NCBI GenBank assembly: GCA_900547125.1
Contig: URFU01000045.1
Location: 1 to 15,607, forward strand
Direction: 5' to 3'
Length of the DNA: 15,607 nt
Origin: an uncultured Collinsella sp.
GTDB lineage: Bacteria; Actinomycetota; Coriobacteriia; Coriobacteriales; Coriobacteriaceae
Shown here: piece by piece, positions 7,794 through 13,584 of the stretch
How the letters are laid out: the number at the start of each line of letters is the position of its first letter
How positions within the stretch are numbered: the stretch's first letter is position 1
The notes under the pieces: generated by a model
What the model saw: only the letters and a program-made list of their open reading frames with translations
Told to the model about the DNA's origin: nothing
Databases searched by the model: none
Made by a program: the position numbers and the translations under genes

Positions 7794-7863
7794 ACGACCA
7801 TTGTCGCCCGACCCACGAGAGAGCTGCAAGGGGAGAGGCCCCAATGTTCAACTCATATCGTCT
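7794..7863 (-). repeat. Right ~70-bp inverted repeat of the IS mosaic
   Basis: Reverse complement of 6995-7065 with about eight differences and one indel. The region between it and the next gene (7864-8113) holds two short palindromic sequences, a 13-bp TTTCGACTCGAAA at 7969-7981 and ATCCAGTT/AACTGGAT arms at about 7922-7963, and a TACAAT at 8059-8064 that could be a -10 box without a clear -35. I see no gene in that stretch. Confidence 0.85.
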
Positions 7864-8113
7864 GTTGTGCCAGAGTCGCTCGGGAAAGCGCGACCGACGC
7901 AGCGCGCTGTTTTCCAGTCACATCCAGTTCGGGTTGATTTCGGCATGCGATAAGAAACTGGATTTGAATTTCGACTCGAAAGATGGGCAATGCTGATGAG
8001 AAACGCTTGGAGTTCGGGATTGCGCGGCGTGAAGCGACCCTCTTCTTATCGAGTTCGTTACAATGTAGGAAAAACAGTAAGTAAGAAGACCTCTGATTGC
8101 TTTAGGAGGAGCT

Positions 8114-8653
8114 GTGGTGAATAGCGCCCAGAAGATCGATAAGTCCATCCAGAAGATGATGACTCTCGGAAGAAGGCTTGGGATTCTGTTTACGGCGCTG
8201 TTTATAGCGGTGTGTTGCTGTTCGGTGGTGGTGGTTATTTCCATTGGGCTTATGGCTGCTCAAGGAAACCTATATGATCCATCAAAGACGGTTTCCGTAG
8301 TGGTTCCTTTGATGTATCTTCTGATTTCCGGAGGGGCCACATGGACCCTGCGGGGAATCAGCATGGACATGGCTCATGGCGAATCGCCCTTTACCCTTTC
8401 GCATGCTCGAAGAGTCTCGATTATCGGGTGGCTGTTTGTTGCAGCAGCAATAGGTGGCCTCTTGTTTTCTCCGGGGTTTCTTTCGATAGTGATTGGCCCC
8501 TTCGACTTGCTGGGGAACGCCTATTCGATGTTTGAAAACCTGGCCCTGCCCATAGATATTGGTGCTGTGCTGGGGGCCGTTTGCTGCTTCTCGATTTCTG
8601 CGATATGGCGCTACGGAGCTCTGCTTCAAGACCAGACCGAGGATTTGGTGTGA
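8114..8653 (+). CDS. DUF2975 family integral membrane protein
   Basis: A 179-aa protein (178 if the next GTG is used) with four hydrophobic segments at about residues 24-47, 60-76, 104-125 and 143-165. The family is recognised by GESPFTLSHARRV after the second helix and by the C-terminal WRYGALLQDQTEDLV, close to the usual YGxxLQxExDETL ending of DUF2975. Molecular function is unknown. Proteins of this family are almost always encoded with a small YozG-like HTH regulator, as here, 8 bp downstream. There is a strong AGGAGG at 8104-8109. GTG codons at 8114 and 8117 both fit, and the second has the better spacing. Confidence 0.85.
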   Translation: MVNSAQKIDKSIQKMMTLGRRLGILFTALFIAVCCCSVVVVISIGLMAAQGNLYDPSKTVSVVVPLMYLLISGGATWTLRGISMDMAHGESPFTLSHARRVSIIGWLFVAAAIGGLLFSPGFLSIVIGPFDLLGNAYSMFENLALPIDIGAVLGAVCCFSISAIWRYGALLQDQTEDLV

Positions 8654-8661
8654 GGGGCGGC

Positions 8662-8991
8662 ATGGACTATCTGATTATTGAGCTTGAAAGCTTATTGCTT
8701 CGACGCGGAAAGACGAGTACGGATATCATTCGGGCGACCGGGCACACACCGGCAAGTATCTCAAAAATACGAAATGGCAAGGTGAAGGCAATTAGGTTAA
8801 AGACATTGCTGGATATTTGCGTAGAGCTTGATTGCCAGCCTGGCGATCTTATTAAGCGCGTCAACGAAAGAGAACTTGAGGAACTGGCGACGCGGCGCGC
8901 CCGCAACGCGCTGAGCAGGGCGACCGCGACGGGTGATGACCCGGTCCTGGAGTCAGATCATGTTTACGTGGTCGATCTTAGAGACGACTGA
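8662..8991 (+). CDS. XRE-family HTH transcriptional regulator (YozG-like)
   Basis: A DNA-binding protein of 109 aa. The Cro/CI-type helix-turn-helix covers about residues 4-66: LESLLLRRGKTSTDIIRATG, then TPASISKIRNGKVKAIRLKTL, then the typical ending LDICVELDCQPGDLIK. The last ~40 residues are charged and not recognised. An in-frame ATG at 8581 would add residues encoded inside the DUF2975 gene and lacks family similarity; the ATG at 8662 has GAGGGG upstream. It probably regulates its own operon with the DUF2975 gene. Because it lies just before the peptide cluster, control of the promoter at 9176-9204 is possible but not shown. Confidence 0.85.
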   Translation: MDYLIIELESLLLRRGKTSTDIIRATGHTPASISKIRNGKVKAIRLKTLLDICVELDCQPGDLIKRVNERELEELATRRARNALSRATATGDDPVLESDHVYVVDLRDD

Positions 8992-9022
8992 GGCTGGAGA
9001 ATAAAAAAGTATTGAGCAGGTG

Positions 9023-9054
9023 CAGCCCGTGAAAACAACGGTTTTCACGGGCTG
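9023..9054 (+). terminator. Terminator after the DUF2975-regulator operon
   Basis: A perfect 14-bp stem (CAGCCCGTGAAAAC, 9023-9036, with 9041-9054) has a 4-nt loop and is followed by TTCATT. The T-run is poor but the stem is very stable. An A-run lies on the other side (9003-9008). It separates the regulator from the peptide cluster. Confidence 0.75.
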
Positions 9055-9164
9055 TTCATTCAACGTCCTGCAGTGGCCTGTATTTCTCGCCGCGTCACTG
9101 GGGAACGAGAGAGTCATTTCCTGTGCTGGATGCAGGGGGGGTGCTTACCTTGTGTAATATATAA

Positions 9165-9204
9165 ATAAGCTTATATTGAAATATGATACATATCGAATTA
9201 GAAT
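9165..9204 (+). promoter_or_regulatory. Promoter of the modified-peptide cluster, with palindromic sequences
   Basis: TTGAAA (9176-9181), 17 bases and TAGAAT (9199-9204) form a near-consensus sigma-A promoter in the most AT-rich stretch of the window. The predicted start is near 9211, giving a ~32-base leader before the first peptide gene. Two palindromes are placed as operators would be: ATAAGCTTAT (9165-9174) just before the -35, and ATATG-ATA-CATAT (9181-9193) between the boxes. Confidence 0.65.
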
Positions 9205-9242
9205 AACATTATCAATTCGGTATGCAAGGAAAGGAGGGAGAG

Positions 9243-9362
9243 ATGGATTGGATTAACGAGCCGGAGGAAGGCGTTGCACCCGCGTGCGGCAACTGCTTCT
9301 TCTACGCGCACGGGGGATGCACGAAGAGGTGCCCCAATCAGTCCTGCACGTTCCGTTTCTAG
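9243..9362 (+). CDS. Cys-rich small peptide 1, probable RiPP precursor
   Basis: A 39-aa peptide with a strong ribosome-binding site (AGGAGG, 9231-9236, seven to eight bases before the ATG). It begins MDWINEPEEG, an acidic segment likely to be a short leader. The Cys-rich part follows, with C15, C18, C26, C30 and C35, the block NCFFYAHGGC and a C-terminal CTFRF. No signal peptide, double-glycine motif or other domain is visible. It is nearly a twin of the peptide encoded 46 bp downstream. It is the first gene of a unit that encodes a radical SAM/SPASM maturase and two ABC transporters, so a thioether-bridged or otherwise crosslinked product is inferred. I cannot place it in SCIFF, RumC or another named family. 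A small metal-binding peptide is the main alternative. Confidence 0.8.
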   Translation: MDWINEPEEGVAPACGNCFFYAHGGCTKRCPNQSCTFRF

Positions 9363-9408
9363 GGGGCAGAGATGAACTGGCTTTCTACCGCGAAAGGAGG
9401 GGAATGAA

Positions 9409-9528
9409 ATGGAATGGATTACCGAGCCGTCAGCCGGGGCTGAGCCCATGTGCAACAATTGCTTCTTTTACGCGCACGGCAGCTGCAGCACCAAGTGTTC
9501 TTCACAGGAGTGCACTATCCGCTTTTAG
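9409..9528 (+). CDS. Cys-rich small peptide 2, probable RiPP precursor
   Basis: A 39-aa peptide preceded by AAGGAGGGG (9394-9402). It starts MEWITEPSAG and has five cysteines at exactly the positions of peptide 1 (15, 18, 26, 30, 35), the block NCFFYAHGSC and the ending CTIRF. Twenty-three of 39 residues are identical by eye. Invariant features are the N-terminal W-I-x-E-P, P13, N17, the FFYAHG block, K29, Q33 and the terminal CTxRF. The start is the ATG at 9409; nearby ATGs at 9404 and 9414 are out of frame. The final codons and the stop lie inside a 13-bp hairpin. The pattern of conserved cysteines with variable residues between them suggests a two-peptide or redundant precursor set. Confidence 0.8.
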   Translation: MEWITEPSAGAEPMCNNCFFYAHGSCSTKCSSQECTIRF

Positions 9529-9556
9529 CGGATAGTGCACGCCGTACGGCGTGCAC
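9510..9556 (+). other. Two overlapping hairpins at the end of peptide gene 2
   Basis: Hairpin A is a perfect 13-bp stem (GTGCACTATCCGC, 9510-9522, with 9528-9540) with a 5-nt loop, and it contains the stop codon. Hairpin B is a perfect 22-bp palindrome (9535-9556) that shares GTGCAC at 9535-9540 with A, so the two cannot form together. GTGCAC occurs three times (9510, 9535, 9551). No T-run follows. A role in mRNA 3'-end protection or in switching is inferred. Confidence 0.7.
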
Positions 9557-9591
9557 AGACTGTTCAAAGATATTTTGGCCAGCAGCGCCTG

Positions 9592-9676
9592 AGGGGCGAT
9601 GTGGCATTGCAATATGGGGGGGGCGAACCGACGTTACCTATAACCCCGCACAATTGCCATGTCGTCCCTTTTTATT
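9592..9676 (+). terminator. Attenuator-like terminator between precursor and transporter genes
   Basis: AGGGGCGATGTGGCATTG (9592-9609) pairs with 9651-9669 over 18 bp, with one bulged base and three G-U pairs. It is followed at once by TTTTATT (9670-9676). The 41-nt loop includes a run of eight G (9616-9623) facing CCCC (9644-9647), which could form an inner stem. The ribosome-binding site of the ATPase gene begins four bases later. Readthrough would set the ratio of peptide to transporter and maturase mRNA. Confidence 0.6.
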
Positions 9677-9695
9677 GACGGGGAGGATGTCGTCC

Positions 9696-10616
9696 ATGCG
9701 GGAAGTCCCAGTTGAATTGCGTGCCATATCCAAGAGATATGGCGGGTTTGAAGCGGTTAAATCAGTCTCGTTCTCTTTAATGGAAGGCGAGCTGTGTGCA
9801 CTCATTGGGGAGAATGGTGCCGGCAAGAGCACGTTAATTCGATTGATCACGGGGCTTTCGGAGCCATCGTCAGGAACGATCTCGATGTTTGGGCAAACCG
9901 GGAGACGTGAAATACGGAGCTGCAGGGAAAGGCTGGGTTATATGCCCGACCTCAATGCTTCGTATCCTAATCTGACCGCGCGAGACAACTTGGTCGTTCG
10001 CTGTATTGAGTGGGGGCTTCCCACCGATCGTTCCATCGACGGTGTGTTATCAACCGTCGGTTTGGGGGAGGCCGGCGGGAAGAAAGTGAAGAACTTCTCA
10101 ATGGGAATGAGGAGGCGTCTCGATCTGGCCATAGCGTTGCTGGGCGATCCGGAGCTGTTGATCCTGGACGAGCCGACAAACGGCCTGGATCCGATGGGGA
10201 TAGTCGAAGTAAGAAAAATCCTTACGCATCTTAACAAAGATCAAGGTAAAACGATTCTCGTATCCAGCCACAATCTTGAGGAGATGCACAAGCTGGCAAC
10301 TGATTACCTCTTCATAAGTCATGGTCGCCTCATTCGAAGGATGACCGCACCTCAGCTGGAAAAGTCATGCCGCGGTGGTTTCGTGTTGCATGTGGACGAT
10401 CTGGAGCGAACGAGATCGGTTCTCGGAGATGAGACCTCACATTCTTTTCTGCCGGACGGCAGCGTCCTTATGCGCTATGAGGAGAAAAAGGAAGGGCGGG
10501 CCATTGCAATCGAAGCGCTCTCGACCGCAGGTGTGAGGGTTGCGGAGGCGTATTCTCATAGGAAGAGCCTTGAGGAGTTTTATTCGGAGCTCATCGGTCG
10601 AGAGAGCGAGCTGTGA
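9696..10616 (+). CDS. ABC transporter ATP-binding protein, CcmA/LanF-like
   Basis: Cytoplasmic ATPase, 306 aa. Walker A GENGAGKST is at 38-46, the signature FSMGMRRRLDLA at about 134-145, Walker B LLILDEPTNGLD at 154-165 and the H-loop SSH at about 190-192. The S-x-G-M-R-R-R-L form of the signature is typical of the CcmA/NatA/LanF branch, whose members move drugs or lantibiotics out of the membrane. The start is the ATG at 9696, nine bases after GGGGAGG. A longer frame reaching back to 9450 would overlap the second peptide gene and has no family similarity. The stop overlaps the next permease start. With two separate ~270-aa permeases it forms a LanFEG-like set, most simply self-protection against the mature peptide; export is an alternative. 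Confidence 0.88.
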   Translation: MREVPVELRAISKRYGGFEAVKSVSFSLMEGELCALIGENGAGKSTLIRLITGLSEPSSGTISMFGQTGRREIRSCRERLGYMPDLNASYPNLTARDNLVVRCIEWGLPTDRSIDGVLSTVGLGEAGGKKVKNFSMGMRRRLDLAIALLGDPELLILDEPTNGLDPMGIVEVRKILTHLNKDQGKTILVSSHNLEEMHKLATDYLFISHGRLIRRMTAPQLEKSCRGGFVLHVDDLERTRSVLGDETSHSFLPDGSVLMRYEEKKEGRAIAIEALSTAGVRVAEAYSHRKSLEEFYSELIGRESEL

Positions 10617-11434
10617 TGAAACGCGAGTTCATCTCAGCTTTTCGGAGCGAGGTATGGTTGCTCGCCAGGCACTCGGCGACCGCTCTGATGATTGCGCTTG
10701 CGGCTGTGCTGTATGTGGTTGCGGCTGCGACTTCGTCTGAGGTGCTGATCATGGTCGCCGGTGATGACCCGTATACGCTTGGAGGGGCTATAGGTTTTAT
10801 TGGAAACCTAGTGGATGCAGGGGACGTTTTGGGCTCTGTTGCCCGGACGTCTTTTGCGTCTACAGTGGTCTGGATTCCGGTGACGATTCTCTACGCGGTT
10901 TACGCTACGTCGAGAGACTTTGAATCCGTGGCTTACGCCGTATCGAGATCGCGAGGGGTGTCGCAGGCGGCGATTGTGATCACGAAGCTGTTGGTGAACT
11001 GCACTCTGGTCGGTGCCGTGTATCTTCTTTCTACGACTGCGCTGTATTTAACCAAGATGGCCCAATGGGACGTTGGGGCCTCGTGCTCAGGGTTTGCCCA
11101 ATTTGTATCGATTGCGCTGATGATCGCGCTGCTGCTCATTTCGATGTACGCCGCTACCTTCGCCCTGTATTTGCTCACGAGGAGTGTGGTGGCGAGCAGC
11201 GTCGTTGCAATAGCGGTTTCGACATTTGTGATGGTGTGGTTCCCAAGTACATACGGAAGCGGTCAGCCCAGCTTGCTGCTCATGCTCTCGCCCGTGTATT
11301 ACCTGATGAACCTGTGTTCCCTGAGTATGCAGAATGTTGGTGTAATTCAGGTTTTGCTGTATGCGGGCGGCACTGTGCTTGTGTCGGTTGGAGTTGCGCT
11401 CGTCTCGCTATTTGTAAGGACGGCGGTTCGATGA
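10616..11434 (+). CDS. ABC transporter permease 1 (LanE/ABC-2 type)
   Basis: A 272-aa membrane protein with about six hydrophobic segments: roughly residues 20-40, 55-85 (including an extracytoplasmic loop), 90-102, 122-148, 160-192 and 240-265. It starts MKREFISAFRSEVWLLARHS, the amphipathic N-terminus usual for ABC-2 and LanE/LanG permeases. The ATG overlaps the ATPase stop (TGATG); a GTG three bases earlier is also possible. No peptidase or binding domain is present. It is weakly conserved in sequence, so the assignment rests on size, topology and position between an ATPase and a second permease. Confidence 0.8.
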   Translation: MKREFISAFRSEVWLLARHSATALMIALAAVLYVVAAATSSEVLIMVAGDDPYTLGGAIGFIGNLVDAGDVLGSVARTSFASTVVWIPVTILYAVYATSRDFESVAYAVSRSRGVSQAAIVITKLLVNCTLVGAVYLLSTTALYLTKMAQWDVGASCSGFAQFVSIALMIALLLISMYAATFALYLLTRSVVASSVVAIAVSTFVMVWFPSTYGSGQPSLLLMLSPVYYLMNLCSLSMQNVGVIQVLLYAGGTVLVSVGVALVSLFVRTAVR

Positions 11435-12219
11435 ATCTTGGGATGTCGGTCAGGGCGGAACTGTTCCGCGCAAGGAGAATGAAACTCGCCGTGATAATAG
11501 CGCTGATGTATTTGGGCATCGCGGGGAGTTATGTGTTTGCCGGGTCCGGCGCATGGGTCTCCGCAGGGGGAGAGGGCCAGTTCTTTGGCTTTTCCGCCGA
11601 TCCGGGCTATCTTTTCTCGATAGGGGTTGGGCCAACGGGTATCTCTTCCTGGCTAAGTGTCGTCTCCATGGCGCATACGGTGTTCTTCCCAATCGTCTCT
11701 GTTGTTGTGGCGGGGACGCTATTCGGTGATGCGACGAGCGTGTCGGCAAGGGGAGTTTCGATTGCTCGGGGCTTCCGCAGCTGGCAGCTGTTTGCGGCAA
11801 AGACATTGGCTTGCGAAGTGTATACGCTGTGCCCCTACATCGTGTTTACTCTCGGTGTCGCTGCGGTCTTTGCCGAGTGCTCCGGAAGCGGTCTAGACAG
11901 CCTTACGGTTGGTAATGTGACCTCGGCACTCCTGTCGAATATCGTTATAGACGCCGCTTATACGCTGATGGTTGCGGTTGCATATGAGGTGTTCAGGATC
12001 AGATCTCTTGTGTCGGGAGCCTTGCTGGTCGCAACGTTCGCGGGCCTTGTTATCGCGATGAGTTTCCCAACCGTTTTACCCCCGGTTCACATGGCTTATT
12101 GGATGAGGGCGTGCGGGGCTGCCGGCGGGACGGTCCTGATGGCTGCATGCGGCCATGCGGTCATCGTGTCGCTCGCATGTCTATTGCTGCTTTCGTGCAG
12201 TTTTTATCGAAGAAGGTAG
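11431..12219 (+). CDS. ABC transporter permease 2 (LanG/ABC-2 type)
   Basis: A 262-aa membrane protein with the same plan as its neighbour: the short N-terminus MNLGMSVRAELFRARRMK, then about six membrane segments, at roughly 19-37, 70-100, 128-150, 160-190, 195-215 and 235-258. The ATG overlaps the stop of permease 1 (ATGA), indicating coupled translation and equal amounts of both. With the upstream ATPase and permease it makes a three-gene transporter like LanFEG immunity systems, inferred to expel or exclude the cluster's own peptide. There are 66 bases between it and the maturase frame. Confidence 0.8.
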   Translation: MNLGMSVRAELFRARRMKLAVIIALMYLGIAGSYVFAGSGAWVSAGGEGQFFGFSADPGYLFSIGVGPTGISSWLSVVSMAHTVFFPIVSVVVAGTLFGDATSVSARGVSIARGFRSWQLFAAKTLACEVYTLCPYIVFTLGVAAVFAECSGSGLDSLTVGNVTSALLSNIVIDAAYTLMVAVAYEVFRIRSLVSGALLVATFAGLVIAMSFPTVLPPVHMAYWMRACGAAGGTVLMAACGHAVIVSLACLLLLSCSFYRRR

Positions 12220-12285
12220 TGCGCTGGCGTATGCGCAGCGTCTGAGGGTCGATATGGATTTGATTGGAAATGGAGATGGTGCGAA

Positions 12286-12504
12286 GTGAAACTGTCGCAA
12301 TTTAATGTGGTGCATGAACATAACGGAAGTCTTCTTATCATGAATGCGCGAACCGGCGGCATCCTGTCGTTAAATCCGGAATACGCGTAGAAATTCAAAA
12401 GGATTCAAGAAGGGGACGTTCGGGATGCCGATGATCTTGTCGCGGAGCTGATAAGGGGAGGCATCCTAGTCAATGAGGAGAGGGACGAGCTTGGGGAGAT
12501 CAGG
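12286..12504 (+). pseudogene. N-terminal accessory domain of the radical SAM maturase, interrupted by an amber stop
   Basis: From GTG 12286 the frame reads MKLSQFNVVHEHNGSLLIMN and continues with TGGILSLNPEYA, then TAG at 12388-12390 (codon 35). It then continues in the same frame with KFKRIQEGDVRDADDLVAEL and GGILVNEERDELGEI straight into the radical SAM domain. This is the small N-terminal domain usual in SPASM maturases (short beta-strands, N-T-x-T-G-like turn, then helices ending in a G-x-L-V-x-x-x-x-D-E-L segment), possibly related to RiPP recognition elements. Only one codon breaks it. Sense codons one change away include CAG, GAG, AAG and TAT. It may be a recent nonsense mutation, a sequencing error or a suppressed stop. 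Confidence 0.75.
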
Positions 12505-13584
12505 TTGCAAAGTCGCGCCGCGCGCTTTGCGAATACTGCTCTGTCCCTTACCATTGCGCCAACGATGGCTTGCAACTTTTGCTGTCCCTACTGCTATGAA
12601 AAGGGACAGGCGTACACGACGATGGGCGAGGAGGTTTTGACACAGCTCTCCAAGTTCGTGAAAGATTACTATCCTGGTATCGCAAGTCTCTCAGTTGGAT
12701 GGTACGGCGGCGAGCCTCTGCTCGGAATGAAGATGATCGAACGGATTACGTCGGATCTGAAAGATGTCGTGGGGCCAACGTGTGAATATTCCGCATCGAT
12801 AGTGACAAATGGCTATCTGCTGACGCCTGATGTTGCAAGGAGGCTCGCGGCATGTGGTGTGACGAGCGCGCAAGTGACTATAGATGGATCGAAGTCGGAT
12901 CACGATTCGAGAAGGATTCTTCACGACGGAAGCCCTACATACGAACGTATTCTCAAGAACGTCAAAGAGTGTGCCGACATCATCGATATTTCGATAAGGA
13001 GCAACGTCGACAAGACCAACATCGAGGCCGCTCAAGAGCTATTGGATTATCTCGAGCTAAATGGCCTGATGAATAAGGTTCACTTCTATTTAGCCCCTGT
13101 TGACGATATCAATCAGGTATGTGCGAACGACAGCCACTGCTTTACTGTAAAAGAGTTCTCGTATGAGGAGACTGAGTTTTATAAAAGGGCAATTGCGCGG
13201 GGCTTCAAAGTTCAACCTTTTGGTGGGACGAATTTCGGGATATGTTGCGCCGTTGGAATCAACTCGTACGTGGTTGATCCCGTCGGAGATTTGTATAAGT
13301 GCTGGGATGACATTGGAATGAAGGAGCGGAGGGTCGGAACTATTTTCGAGCCGCCAATGTTGAGCAAGAACATGATTAACTGGATGGCATATGAGCCGGA
13401 TGACCCGGAATGCCAAGAGTGCTTTGCTTTTCCCATGTGCATGGGAGGGTGCCCCAACCACGCCTTAAACGGTGAGGGGAAACGTTGCGTTTCCTTCCGG
13501 TATGATGCCGAGCAAAAAATGCTGCTCTCCCAGATGATGAATACGGCAAAACGGGGTGCGGGGCAAAATGAGGCTGATGCTTAA
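12505..13584 (+). CDS. Radical SAM/SPASM peptide maturase
   Basis: An iron-sulfur enzyme inferred to install crosslinks, probably thioether bonds from cysteines, in the two small peptides. The part after the amber codon is 359 aa. The radical SAM cluster motif C-x3-C-x2-C is in MACNFCCPYCYE (C23, C27, C30), and the SAM-binding GGEP is at 69-72. The C-terminal SPASM domain is complete: C247 or C248, GDLYKC with C266, then C303-x2-C306-x5-C312-x3-C316, and C328. This predicts two auxiliary clusters. A restart at TTG 12505 has GGGGAG six bases upstream and keeps the whole first beta-strand (ALSLTIAP). The next ATG (12565) would cut into the strand. The undisrupted protein would have had 432 residues. 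The C-terminus overlaps the exporter start by 17 bases. Confidence 0.88.
   Translation: MQSRAARFANTALSLTIAPTMACNFCCPYCYEKGQAYTTMGEEVLTQLSKFVKDYYPGIASLSVGWYGGEPLLGMKMIERITSDLKDVVGPTCEYSASIVTNGYLLTPDVARRLAACGVTSAQVTIDGSKSDHDSRRILHDGSPTYERILKNVKECADIIDISIRSNVDKTNIEAAQELLDYLELNGLMNKVHFYLAPVDDINQVCANDSHCFTVKEFSYEETEFYKRAIARGFKVQPFGGTNFGICCAVGINSYVVDPVGDLYKCWDDIGMKERRVGTIFEPPMLSKNMINWMAYEPDDPECQECFAFPMCMGGCPNHALNGEGKRCVSFRYDAEQKMLLSQMMNTAKRGAGQNEADA

Larger units (their letters stand above)
6995..7863. mobile_element. Degenerate insertion-sequence mosaic (IS110-like and IS21-like remnants)
   Basis: About 870 bp between malQ and the DUF2975 gene are bounded by ~70-bp inverted repeats and hold two broken transposition genes in opposite orientations. 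One is an istB fragment reading forward. The other is an IS110-type transposase fragment reading backward. The two meet at about 7405-7420. Neither is complete, so the element cannot move by itself. GC content of the inner part is clearly higher than in the peptide cluster that follows. The arrangement marks this gap as a site where foreign DNA has accumulated and is the left boundary of the accessory region. Confidence 0.8.

Noticed and set aside
9450..9695. N-terminal extension of the cluster ATPase
   Set aside because: It reads the second peptide gene and the attenuator out of frame; family similarity and the ribosome-binding site place the start at 9696.
12388..12390. Pyrrolysine or selenocysteine recoding at the maturase TAG
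   Set aside because: TAG is not a selenocysteine codon, and pyrrolysine would need pyl genes not seen here and not expected in this lineage; the flanking sequence does not suggest a catalytic position.
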